The notes under the pieces are model-generated. The model ran no database searches. It was not told the origin of the DNA and was given only the letters and a program-made list of their open reading frames with translations. Shown piece by piece: positions 22,666 to 35,300 of a stretch of DNA of 64,000 nucleotides. The stretch is from positions 4,154,001 to 4,218,000 of the forward strand of contig OZ020489.1 of NCBI GenBank assembly GCA_963971405.1, written 5' to 3'. A program made the position numbers and the translations under genes. The stretch is from Psococerastis gibbosa. Lineage: Eukaryota; Arthropoda; Insecta; Psocodea; Psocidae. Position 1 is the stretch's first letter, and each line of letters starts with the position of its first letter.

Positions 22666-23447
22666 GATGGGCCAGAGCCGAAAGGGATTTTTATTGTAGG
22701 TTTGATTTACAATTTTTAGGCACTTGTGGTTCAATGAGGCACCCTTACGACTATTCTCGTGACATACAAGACAAGTAGATAATAAATTCCATTTTACACA
22801 GTGCCGGATTAGCCACGTAGCAAGAGTAACAAAATGATATGGGCTCCGCGAATTTGGGGGCCTCGCGCTCCATGGCCTGTCTGACCATAATAAAAAAATT
22901 AATTTATTTTATAGAAAGTGTCATCTCTAATTAATTTGCCCATATTAAATCCAAAAACGTTTATTTGAAACAGTTTTGTTCTAATTAATACCCTAAATTG
23001 GAGAACCTACAGCAAACCAAGGGCCCATTGACAGGTTTTGCTACAGGCCTCGCGCTGACTTAATCCAGCAATGTCAACCTCAGCACTGAGTACTCTAGGT
23101 ATAGAGAACTGAAACTGGGCTAAAGTTAATTTTCTTTAATTTTGTCATAATATGGACAATATTATTATTACTTAGTCACAAAATGACAATATATGAAAAT
23201 AAAAGAAGAAAAAACTTTTTGTCAAAAAATTAGAAAATGTAATACAAAATAATACTGTCTTATTAAGTTGATTGCATGAGGTGATTGGAGCTTGCAGCTG
23301 ACAGGAAACGCATAAGATAATGAAAAAAGGCTTCCTGCTAGATAAGCAATACTGTAAACAATCAATCTTTTTCTCACACTTGCCTCACCAATGTCAAATA
23401 CGGTATAATTACAGAGTTCATATAACATAACCACTGAACAACTAGCA

Positions 23448-23650
23448 AGAGCGGATCCAGCCGAAAATTTTTAGGGGGGGGGGGTCACAAGTTGTATGTA
23501 CAGTAAGTTTTAAAAGGTAATTTTTGTTGTTGAAAATTGTAGTTTTATTCAAGTTTTTTTTTTTAATTTTTATTCTATCATAAGAATTTACACATTTAGG
23601 GGGGTGGGGGGAGTCATGACACCCCTGACATTGGTCCCATGTTTTCAAAC
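23448..23650. mobile_element. GGATCCAGCC-ended, G-rich fragment
   Basis: GAGCGGATCCAGCCG followed by a G run near 23476 and a second G-rich block near 23598 resembles hAT-type non-autonomous ends. No clear inverse terminus was found. Confidence 0.3.
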
Positions 23651-24044
23651 CAAGTCGCCATGAGGAGGAAACTTTCAAAACGGCACTAGTCCATTTTCGT
23701 AAAATGTTCAGGAAACACGAAAAACATAATTATTTCGGCTTTATTATAACGTGAATATAAGATTTTAACCCTGCAGAAGACTGGGTTAAAATTTCTTTGT
23801 TTTTGTTTCCTGATCCTGATTCAGCTCATCTTCAAGGTGGAAAATCGATAAAATAATTTTTAATTTTCATAGAATTGTGACGTTTTGAAAGTTTGCTCCT
23901 CAAATGGCATTCACAGTAGGTACCCTATACCAAAACAAACCGTTTCATTGTTTTGTTAGAATACAAACAATGATAGGTGACAGCGACATAAGTCAAATTG
24001 TATACGCATTTAATAATTTCTATAAAAGGGGTTTTGTTCCTAAC

Positions 24045-24333
24045 CAGAGGCGTAAAGTTCTAAAATGATGGCGGGGGCAAAACTAAGTAGGACTTATGAC
24101 GTCATCAGGCAGGATAAGGAAAAATTGAAAATATAAGAGCAAAATAGTAGGGTTTTACCCATTTTAATAGTAGTAAAGTATAGCTGTAGATTTTACAAAG
24201 CTAAAAAAGGAATGCTTATATTCATATTGCTGCAAAGGGGACCATGAAGTATGAACCACGCCTTACAATGCTCGAGGCTGGGGGGGGGGGGGCAAGTTGG
24301 ACCGTGCCCCCCCCCCCCAACTTTACGCCCCTG
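24045..24333 (+). mobile_element. Repeat G, complete MITE copy
   Basis: The left end CAGAGGCGTAAAGTT and right end AACTTTACGCCCCTG are inverted matches 289 bases apart. A G run and a C run with only about 16 bases between them lie near the right end and could form a G:C hairpin. The interior has ATGACGTCATCAGGCAGGAT. The partner copy is at 13893-14153. Confidence 0.65.
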
Positions 24334-24505
24334 TTCGTAACCCCGTCGTTGTCACATATTGTACATGTCTTTCTATGCACAATGCTAACAAATGAAGATT
24401 TTGAACTGTCCCGACGGTGCATGCAAAATATTCCAGTAACACACTCTTCATTGGAGGTCCATGCTAAGCATAACAAAATATCACTTGTAGGGATGTATAC
24501 CACTT

Positions 24506-24655
24506 ATCAGGGAAGGATCCAGCCCATTGGGGGGGGGGGTAGTTGTGGGTCAAAATAGGAAAAAAAATGTAGGATCGATTAAATCAGAGCGTAATAAATC
24601 AATTTACAATAGATGTACAAAGTTTTGACCCCCCCCCCCCCTGTATCCATCCTTG
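24506..24655. mobile_element. Short hairpin element with G/C-run ends
   Basis: Left GGGAAGGATCCAGCCC plus a G run near 24530 and right a C run near 24630 plus GTATCCATCCTTGCC form an imperfect inverted repeat of about 30 bases. GTCAAAA / TTTTGAC continue the pairing inward. The ends are hAT-like by motif only. Confidence 0.45.
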
Positions 24656-25104
24656 CCACTCTTGTGGATTCTACAACGGAAAACCACTGCATTACACGTC
24701 ACTAGTAAAGTCATCATGCCATCGATGATCGCCATTCCTCCATTAAAGTGGCATTAGAAGAAGTTGGCCCATATAGAGCTTCAAAATAACTGAGAACAAT
24801 AATCAATTTATTCCATGAATGTAAATCGCAGGAAAGAAATCAAATGGACTGAAAGCAGTTTGAAAAGGAATAAGGCCAAACAAACAGCTTTAGTTCTCAC
24901 ACAAGAAGAAATTATAATAAATTACTACCAGCTGTCAAACAGAGGAACACAGATTGTTTTTCCCAAAACCCCTCTTTTAATTAATTGTTATGTAATTATC
25001 TCTAAGTTTAAAATAAATAAAGACTAATTTTCATTAATTTAAGCCCTTTGTTGGAACTGTTATATTATGAAAATCCATAAATCTATTTTTAAAAAAAGAC
25101 TTAC

Positions 25105-25386
25105 TGCAATCAGGTTGCTGACAGGATCGGGTTGCTTCTTGTCCTGCTTCTTCACCGCGCGTTTATTCTTATTTTCTAAAAACTTCTGCTTTAGCACCAT
25201 CGTCTCTTGTATATTCTGCTCGCAGAACCCGTTAAAAGACTGTCCGAAACGCGGCATAAAGTCCGTTTGTCTTCGACGGTACGTATCGATACGTCTCCGT
25301 AGCCGATCAACCACCGCTTGCTTCTTCGCGGGCAAACTTTCCGCGGGGGCAGCGGTATTTGGGGCATTGACACCGGGGGGTAGCAT
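25105..25386 (-). CDS. mam: Mastermind homologue, first coding exon
   Basis: Mastermind (MAML) is a nuclear co-activator. Its N-terminal basic helix lies in the groove formed by the Notch intracellular domain and CSL. The 94 codons here encode a short Pro/Ala leader, then KKQAVVDRLRRRIDTYRRR (about residues 20-40), a FNGFCEQNIQETMVLKQKF stretch and KNKRAVKKQ. These are the family hallmarks in order. I chose the ATG at 25386 because the leader is then about as long as in known MAML proteins; the frame is open to an ATG at 25497. The exon ends at 25105 before a consensus GTAAGT donor. The Gln-rich activation exons are not found and should lie at lower coordinates or outside. It is head to head with TRAP1. 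Family identity is fairly sure; the start is less so. Confidence 0.82.
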
Positions 25387-26258
25387 CCCTCCGGCGTCGA
25401 TACACCCTGCCCCAAGGCCCCCACCGTGATCCACCGTGGAAAAGCACGCACAGAAAACGGGGGATTTTGGGTGCACACTCTGCCACTGGCTGCGCAACAG
25501 TTTCTAGCCGAAGTAATCCAAATTGTCTAGCCGTCAAAACAAAGCAAAGCTATCATTATTCAAACTAACAAATAACACGTGTAAAGTACATTACCAAAGT
25601 TTCCATAATCATTCCCGGCAGCTTTAAATTACTGCCAACTAGATTCGCATTGTCTAGCGCTATTAAAATGATTGTCAATTAAGAATTGCATTGTTTACAT
25701 GCAGATGAAACGGGACTGATGGTTGGCCGTTGACGTACAAATCGCAATTGACAAACCCGCACTATTGTCCAGCCATGTAACAGCCTAGGTGGTATTTCAC
25801 ATTGTCACTAGTTAGGTATTCAGAGCACATTTTTTGTATTTGAATATAAAAAGCGCATGGCTTAATCTTACACAGGCGCAAATAGATACTATTGTCACAA
25901 ACAAAAATTCGCGACTGTTCTCTTGTCGTATCGCGGCCATTCACTGTAACTTACTAAAGCGGCCACCACAAGCGCCACCTATCAGCCAATCATATGACAA
26001 TGATGAAAACAAATTAAATTGTATAAAAATATGAACAATATTACTGTAAATTAATAGATGTAAATAATTAACATAAGATTTATCTTTAATTTTAATTTTT
26101 ATTATTTTAAATACACAAATACAACTTTTTTTTTTCAAAAAGACAACGATAAATCGAGGGTCATTTCGATTCGAGATTTTGAAAATATAAACAATAATGG
26201 TGGATGTTTTCAATTTTCAATAATTTGTTAATTTTTGTGTTATAATTTTTACAATAAA
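25387..26258. promoter_or_regulatory. Divergent mastermind/TRAP1 intergenic region
   Basis: The region between the two start codons is 0.87 kb. The part near mastermind (25190-25510) is CpG-rich, unlike the surrounding AT-rich DNA. A CCAAT box (25986-25990, AGCCAATCA) and a CG-rich block around 25930-25975 (TCGCGGCCATTCAC) lie toward TRAP1. I see no TATA box at a fitting distance. It is likely a CpG-type promoter region serving both genes; this is inference from layout and motifs. Confidence 0.5.
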
Positions 26259-26367
26259 ATGGCAGGACGTAATGTAACATGCATTTTTAGGGTATATTCT
26301 TACGCAACACGTCTTGGTGCTCATTCTCGACCAGTGGCAAAGCGTTTGCTTAATTTAAATCGACCCG
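26259..26367 (+). CDS. TRAP1: TRAP1 exon 1, start and presequence
   Basis: The ATG follows TTTTACAATAAA. The exon encodes [20 protein letters not shown] and then [15 protein letters not shown], basic and free of acidic residues. The donor GTAATG leaves one base of codon 37. Intron 1 is only 140 bases. Confidence 0.88.
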
Positions 26368-29300
26368 GTAATGTAATGATGAAAAATACTTGCTATGTGA
26401 GCTAACCTATGTTGGTAAAAACGGAATATTCTGGTTTTAAAAATATACGTTTGATAGTGCTAAAAGAAATTGGCTAAAGAGCTAACAGAATAATTTTGAT
26501 GTTTCAGTTAATTCATTTGGCGTACGAGCATTCAGTCAACAACATGTTAACACGGCAACAGATGCCGATGAATCTACCCGGTATACCACAGCAAGCGATA
26601 ACGAAAAGGGAACTGGTAAGCGTTACTGATTGATACTACGTATATGTACGTATTATGGGTCCTTTAATGCCAACCGCACTATTAATATGTAGCCAAGGTC
26701 AAGGCTAGCATTGGGTACACGGTACACGGTACGTGTACAAACAATTTTACAGTATGGTATCCTAGCCTGGGGAGGTGCAGCTGATAGCCACTTAAGGACA
26801 ATAATAGTAGCTCTTAGAGCAGTGTTAAAAGTTGCTATGGGTAAGCAACGCCTTCATCCATCAGGAACTCTATTCAATGACCTACAAGTACCTACATTTG
26901 AAACTACCTACATTACACAGCTCTTACTATATAGATACAAACGTCAAACGCAACACTCCTGAAGACTACATACAACACTCACAAGGAACCAGATTGACTG
27001 AAGAGAGCTGCCTCAGAACCCCAACTTTTAGAACTACTTTATTTCAGCATTCACACTCCTTTCTCACAGTAAAAGCTTACAATTTGCTCCCTCTATCAGT
27101 TAAATCAGCATTAAACCTAACTATTTACAAAGATAAAATTAAAAAACAACTCAGCCAATACCCTGAAATATACAAAAACCGTCCTTTATTGTCCTAACAG
27201 CCACCCAGAATGTCAGCATGTTTTTTATTGTATTGTATGTTTAGTTATCGCAACTAAAATTTAATAATTATTATTCGCTTATCTTAGTTTTTAGTTTTTA
27301 GTTTTCAGTTTTAGCTATTAGCTATATTAAAAGGGGGCCCAGCACAGGCTCGTCCTAAAGGGTCCCCTCCTACTACTATTACACTTATAAAATAATTGTG
27401 AATCTATATTTTGAAGGAAATAAAAATTACTTTACTTTACTTTACTTTACGTTTGATCCAAAAATCCCCTACTACTGACAGACTAATGCAAGGGGGGATA
27501 ATGCCCCCAAATAATCTTTTGACGAAGCACTGGATAGAATGGTTTTTATTTCAACAAAATATATCAAGTTAGACAAATCAAGTTCCTTTATTAACCCCCC
27601 CCCCTTGATCCGCCTATGGCCTCTGCTCAATTTCGGAAAAAATAACTAGGTAGGTATATTGGATACTATGGAATATGTATAGCCTGGCTTTACTGGTCAC
27701 CATAGGATTGTATGACTAGATAAAACTCTAACACGATCCGAGCAAATGGAACTTAGGCTATTGAACAAGCACCGCGTTTACTATAGGATTGCAACACGAC
27801 AGAATTGAATTGCAGAAAAAGGGTGAAGGCATTGCAATTGCAACAAAAGTGTTACCCCTATTTTATGAATGAGCTTATGAAGTATGCTTAGCTTTAATCT
27901 CAGTTTTTTCTATTTACCTATACAGTGCCTACACACAAGCTTTGTTATTTTTTATTATGCCTACCACATTTCGTTCTACTACTTTACTTTAACGACGCCT
28001 TGTCCCTTGGTCAACTGATACTGTAAAATGATTGTTAATGATGTCCTATTATATTGGCTATTGTTCAATGCTTGAAAGTCTTGGTTGGTAGGTTGCAATC
28101 ACTGGGCAACGTGGTCAGATTAAGCCTGTGTGCCAAAATCATGGATACTTCATGGCGCCAAAAGTACTATCTGGCCATTTTCTGAGCGAGTGCATCTACA
28201 TATCTACCTATTTGCACTCCACTTCCATTTATCTATGAAAAATATGTCTTGTAATTGGGCCTATATAAGTATAATATATATGTCTTGTAATTTGATGTTA
28301 CAGGTGAAAGCCAAAAGCACGAGTTCCTTGCTGAGACAAGAATGCTTCTTGACATAGTAGCCAAATCATTGTACTCAGACAAAGAGGTATGCATTTGACT
28401 CGTTCGCGAATTAGGTGAAGTCATGCCTACGCCTGTTACGTTGAGTCATTGGTTGATTGTCCATTATCGCTTGTAGCCGGTGTAGATTGACATTGAAGAG
28501 GTGCACCAATTTGCTAATGGTCAAAAATTCATGTGGAAACGATAATGTCTGAAAATCCATGGGGTCCTATTACTCCTATTGGTATTGGGCAAGGTCACTA
28601 AAATTATATCTCGACCATTCAGGACATTCATTTATAGAAAACCGTGTATTTCTCAACAAAAATGAACATGTGAACGTGAAATAACAACCTGTGCCCCCTC
28701 AAGCCGAAGCGTGGGAGGTTGGCACTTACGACTTACACTTACAAACCTAATATAAATTCAATATTAATAAATATTAACATGGAAAACAAGAAAAAAGCCG
28801 ACTATTGTCCTTGTTAAGCAATACTATGTCTAGGTTTCTGTTAGAAAATTTTTAAATTTACACATACATGTAGTATGAAACATGGCAATGTATTTATGGC
28901 AAAATAGGAGTATATGTTTTTTGTATAGAAGTTGTAAGGGTAGTAAATTATGTGTTTTGTAAACTGTGTTTGAATGAGTTAGTACAGGAGTTTTTGTTAT
29001 GATTTTAACGGTAAAATTTTGTGTGGTACGTAGGCGCTTACTTTACTTTTACTTTTTCGTGTCCAAGCGCGTCCAAAACTGGGTGAAATTCATAACCGCC
29101 ACATTGGCCTCCCACAGGTCTTCAGGAGTGCAGCGGTGGGGGCAAAGGCTGCACAGGAACAGGTGTTCTAAATCTTGGCGCTGGCCGCATGCGCAGAGGG
29201 TGTCATTTTCATCGAGCTGACCCCATCTAGCCCTGTTGGTCTTCGTACGGGCCGCACCAGAGCGTATTTGGTTTAGGGTCGCCCATGTTCGCCAGTAGAG

Positions 29301-32300
29301 ATTGGTACCTGTCGTTTGAGGCGGCCGTAGAGGGTACCAGGCTGGAGGCTCCAGAGGGACATTGCTAAGGAAACCTCCCCTGGACTGGAGACGAAGCTCT
29401 TCCTGAGGCACGGCCTCCTGTTCAAACATCACGTGCCTCTCGTCAAACGATTGTTTGAATGTTTCGGAGATTTGGTCTGTCGATTCCCGCGCACCGGTAG
29501 GCGCTGTAGATCGGTAGCGGCTGCACCTCCCCAGACCCCCATACAGTAGCATAATTTTGACTGGTACCAGGCTTTGTATAGCTTAGTAAGGGCGGCTTGT
29601 GGAAGGAATTGGCTCAGGTTATATAGCATATAGTTGATACTCCGCAAGTTTTTATACAGCTTGGTTATGTGGGATACCCATGATAATTTTGAGTCAATAG
29701 TTACGCCTAGGTATGTTAATTCGTTTACTACCTCGATTGTATGGCCTCTGTGAGTTAAAGGGTCGTAATTGTCGTCTCTTGATTCGTAATTGAAGTACAT
29801 AACTTTAGTTTTGTTGAGGTTTGGGATTAACTTGTGTTCAGCTATCCAGTTCATAACCACAGTTGTATCATTCCGGAGTTGGTGTTGCAGCTCTTTTTGA
29901 TTTGGGGCCTTTATAACCATTCCAATGTCATCAGCAAAGCTTATAATTTTTGAATTAATTTTTAAATTAGACAGTTGATTGGAAAATATTAAGTAAGTTA
30001 ATGGACCTAAGCCACTACCCTGAAAAATGCCATTTTCAATGGGTAGAGGGGTGCTGATTTCCGTAGCTTCAGGGCTAGATATTTGTACAACTTGGCTCCT
30101 TTTAGAAAAATATGATTGAAACAAGTTTAGGAGAGAATCCCTAATCCCTATAGATTCTAGTTTTTGTATTGCAATGCGATGGTTAATTATATCGAAGCAT
30201 TTACTTAAGTCTATTTGAACCGTGGCAACCTTTTCTCCATTTTCTAACCCGTCAACAATTGCCTTGGTCAGCTCGAAGGCTGCGGTTTCAGTACTACGCC
30301 CAGCTCGAAATCCGAATTGGTTTGGCGAAAGGAATTGTATGGCTTCGAGATATTTTAGTATTCGAAGTTGTACACATGATTCAAGTAACTTCCCTAGTGT
30401 AGGTTGAACATGTATAGGTATAGGTATTATTAAGAGGCATGTATCATTTGCAGGTATTCATCAGAGAATTGATATCAAATGCAAGTGACGCATTGGAGAA
30501 GCAAAGATACACAGCGCTAAATTTGGGGCAGCCCACAGAATCATCACTAGAAGTTCATATTTCTACCGACAAACAGAATAGGATTCTCACAATACAGGTA
30601 CTTGCAGTATATTGCTTTTGTTGCCTAGATATTTTATAACATATAATAATAATTTAAGCTGATTTTGCTATAAGCAATTAATATCTATTGTGGCGATGAC
30701 TACAACTTGCTTTATGATGTAGAGCTGCATGGTGGGAAATTAAAAATCTTAATCTTCACCATGTTTCACTATCTATTCGGCGTTTAAAGAATAAATGTTA
30801 ACTTTGAAATAAAATGAAAAACGTCTTTATATTATGCAAGCTTTAGTCCTGAAGAGCTGCTCTACCAGCTAACCTATTTTTGTTTACAAATATGAAATGA
30901 AATATAGTCTACTAGGGCTCTATATTATACAGGTATTGTCATCCGCCATGTTGTATCCATTATAAGTCTTGTGTATAAGCCAAGCATTGGGTGTTTACCT
31001 ATTTATTTTTAGAAATTTATCGTTGTTTATTTATTTTTATTTAAAAAAATCGTGCTAACAAGTAGGGAAGTTTATAATAAAAAATAACTAAAACGTGTAT
31101 TCGTTTTTTTCAATATTTTTCAATTTTTTACTTTTCTTACAATACTTACCATATAGGAAATATGGGATACAACATGGCGGATGACAATACCCGGGTATAT
31201 AGTGCCTTATAGCCTACTTACAAGGGCAGCCACAAGGAAAAGAGAAAGAATAATTCTGCAATATCTCAGGCACACATTCATTCACTCTCACACATCCCTC
31301 CCCAGAAACTGATGGCGGGCTGTCCTAAATGTTCCCAAATTATTTTCTCTCCTATTATCTTCTGGCAAGGAATTCCAAGGTCTAATATTAGTAGTAGTAG
31401 TTGTTGTGAATTGAAGTAGTGCTTCGCACTAATGTTTATTCCAGAAACTACTGCTCTACAGCCTCTTCTTCTTTATGCCCTTTGCAAGTTTCTTTTTGAA
31501 CTACCTCAAGGTTACGGCATCTTGAAATTTTTCTGCATCAGATTAAACAATTGCAGGCCTTCGTGGAAGATGCTCGTCCCACTGGCTCGTCTTCTATACT
31601 CAATATTTCTAGTTCCATAGTTGTGCACGTCATTAAAGGTCTTTATAAGGTGCACTTAAGCATCAAACCTGCTACAATACACCAAATAAAAGACATGACG
31701 TCGACGTACTCTTTCTCTTGGATTGTGAGCATGTCTAATTCCTCTATTATTTCCACTACCCTCTTGTCGACAGGAACATTTAGTAGGGTCCTTAATTAGG
31801 GACTGGGTATAATATATCTGTTTTGCATTAACCTAGCTAGCCTACGTAAGTTATTCATTTCTCATGGCACGGGTTAGAAGATATTCCAAACAAAACATAC
31901 TCTGAAAAGTCGGGATTCGTAGTGCGGATTTTGAAATGTCTCCACTCAAACTTTCTATTCCAATCACCATCTCACCATGTCTCTCATCTTCTCATTCTGG
32001 CGATGGCTGACATCATATGGTAGCTACAAAGCCTGTATCTGTATATCTGTATTTGGTAACTTTCAGGATACAGGTATTGGTATGACGCGGGAGGAAGTGA
32101 TCTCTAACTTGGGCACAATAGCTCGGTCCGGCTCCAAAGCATTCCTGGAGGAACTGCAGGCCAAGGGTGGGCCTGCCACGTCTGCAGACGTGTCTTCCAT
32201 TATTGGACAGTTCGGCGTCGGCTTCTATAGCAGCTTTATGGTGGCTGACAAAGTGGAAGTGTATACTAGATCTAGTGTGGAAGGCTCCCCGGGACTCCGA

Positions 32301-35300
32301 TGGGTTTCTGATGGGTATGTGACAACAGTTAGGACAGTAAGTTAGGAGCCGTAGACGTTTATGAGAATGTGGCCCGGAATAGCCCAGTTGGCAGAGAACT
32401 GGGGACTGTGAAACGGAAAGTTGAGGTTTGAAACGCAACATAAATAGAATAATTTTGCGCCGGACATTGGTAATTTACGCTCATTGGCAGGGAAACGTGA
32501 GGCTGCCGGACATGGTGCTGACCGTAACATCTCAAATAGTGCAGATGATCCTCTTCCAGTCCCTGACGTAAGCCATCTCTGGGTAGATGTTTTTGAGAAC
32601 AACCCGTCACGTGACACAGTTTCAAGACAGAAGTGGTCATGAATAACAAAAAGGACAGAAATGAAGTTTTGGAGGGCAGTCCCAGAGGACAAGAATGGGT
32701 AAAGAATGATTTGGTTCAGGTATATAAAAAGGATGGACGACAGCCGGCAGAAAATGGCTTGAAGAGGATCTTTTTTTCCTTACTACGGGGTACGGTTTTG
32801 TTTATACACATAAGCCCCGTAGGCTGCTATGGCTGAAAAGAAACTGTGCCCTCTGATGAGTATTACCACTGCTTGTTCCTCAAGGCCATTGTCCTTAATT
32901 GTTTTGGTTAGAAACAATAAATTCGGTATGGTTCCGTTTAATGAGGGGCGTAGAGCTAGTTTCAAGCGGGAATTTGACCTCTCTTAGTCCAGGTAGCAGA
33001 ACTAAATCCTATTTTGCTTCGCTGCAATCCGGACAGAGAAGAATAGAAAAGAAAATGAGAAGTTTTGCTGCAAACTAATCCATAGATTCCGGCTAGAAAA
33101 GAAGAAGACAGTCCGGGTATGCGGGGTTGCTTTACAACCAGACCCGTGTTTTGTTTTCTGACAGGTTTAGGCAGTCTCTAACATTGAGTATTCAGACCAT
33201 TGGACATAGCTGAAATAGGATGCATTGCTATCAAATTGCCCGGTCTGAAGGTTTCTGAAAGTCAATGTCGAATAGATATGCCAATGGGTTTAGTTTATTG
33301 ACTAGTCTTCCCATGGTTGGTTACAGAAGTGGCAGCTATGAGATCCAAGAAGCAGAAGGTGTAAGTCAAGGGACTAAAATACGGATTCATCTAAAGACGG
33401 ACAGCCGGGAATTTTGTGATGAGGATACCGTTACCAGTAAGTACATAACTTCTGACAAGGATAGCGGGTGAAATTAGAGGATCAAGAATAATCTGGACTT
33501 GGCGAGATTCGAACCTACGATCTACGCCTTGCCGGGGTATGGGGTATGGTGTTACCACTTCAACTAAGCCCAGTACTGACTTGATTCGATCCTTTATAGT
33601 CTCTATATCATGCTTTTCGACAAGATTCATGTTGTTAGATTGGTTAGCCCAGTACTCAGCCATCTAACCGAACAGGTTCCAGCCTGTCTTTTCCTGCTGT
33701 AACCATACCATTGACATTGACACGGCAAAATCAAACCACATGAAAATTTTTCTCTGAATTATCCAAATTATGGCTAAATTCAGAAGCCCGTATTCTCTAA
33801 CATGATGCTTTACAGGGGCTATGAAATCCTGTCCCACTGCAGCAATGGAGATAGTACTGGACCTCCCACCCCTCCGTGTTGCAGTGGAAACTTTAGCCGA
33901 AATGGCATTATTAGGAGCGGGGTAAAAAGGAGTGGAAGGGCAATTGAGAGAGACTCAGCCTCTCTGACTACGTCTGACCACTGCCTGGATATGCCAAGCG
34001 ATAGAATCCATCCAAAATACTGTTTTAGGTGGGAATTCGAAACTATATTAGGGACAATAAAAGAATACTGCAAATCAGCAGGAATTCTCAATAGTCACAC
34101 AATCAAGTGGTTTACTGATGGCTCTAGGCTAGGACGTACAAAACTAAGAACAGGCCTTGGCGTCGTTGGTTCTAGGGTTAAATATCTGGAGTCTCTCGGG
34201 GAGACAACTACAGTCTTGCAGATTCTGCAATGAAGGAGTGGAGGACCCCGAGCACATCCTCCTTCACTGCGATGCAATCGCAACATGCTTGGGAAGCTTG
34301 CAGTTACATGTAAAAGACCTACACTTCTAAATCCCATCAAGATCCTGGCTCTCCTGAGGGAGATAGGCCTCGAGGAAGTGATATAGAAGTGATGTAGATA
34401 CTTTGTTGTAGGGGGCACAATAGGCTTAAGTGCACCCCAATAAAAAAAATAAATAAAATAAATAAAAAAAAGCCGAACCGGTTTGCGAGCTACTTTATTG
34501 CACAAAGCAATGCTTAATTTTCAATATCAATTTTAAATTGATAATCGATTGAACTCGATAGGGATAGATCTCGCCAAGTCCAGATTTTCCTTGATTTTCT
34601 AATTTCAGTTAGCTACTTCATCTATATATTATACAAGTATGTCAATTTAAAAGTGATAATATGGTTAGGGGTATGGTAAGCATTTTTCAGGTTGTCTACA
34701 GTCGCTTGTATCCGATGTGGGTTGACATCGAGGACATGTGTAGTCGATTTACGTATTCTGCAGTCATTTTAAGCTATGAAATCCTTTATTATGTATTCTT
34801 AATGCAGTCATTATTTGAAGAAGTTTGAAATATATTTACTCACTTATAATTTCAGAAAAATTAATGGTTGACAAAGGCCCTTTGAAAAATAATTAGCCCA
34901 CATCCACAATAATAACCATTCAAAAAGTTAATGATACTATCCTGAAGCTTGTATTTAATAAAGAACTTTCTTATTTCAGAGATAATTAACAAGTATAGTA
35001 ATTTCGTTGGGTTCCCGATAACTGTGAATGGCAAGCAAGTAAACACTATTCAGGCTATTTGGCTGAAGGACCCGAAAGAAGTTAAACCCGAGCAACACGA
35101 CGAATTTTACAGGTACTAAATTAAGATCCGGTACGAGACAACCTTTGCATAATCCCTATTTATCTCCTTCTTTGTCTACCTTTCAGTACCCCCTCCAGGG
35201 TGTCAGGGGACTCTCCATTGAAGCACCTAGAAGCTAAGGGATGCAAGTGACATTTTTTTGCGTTTTGGAGATAGGTGCACCATGCTGTTACTCTAACTCT

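Noticed and set aside
32384..32440. tRNA gene in TRAP1 intron 5
   Set aside because: A box is ideal, but no acceptor or anticodon stem could be paired.
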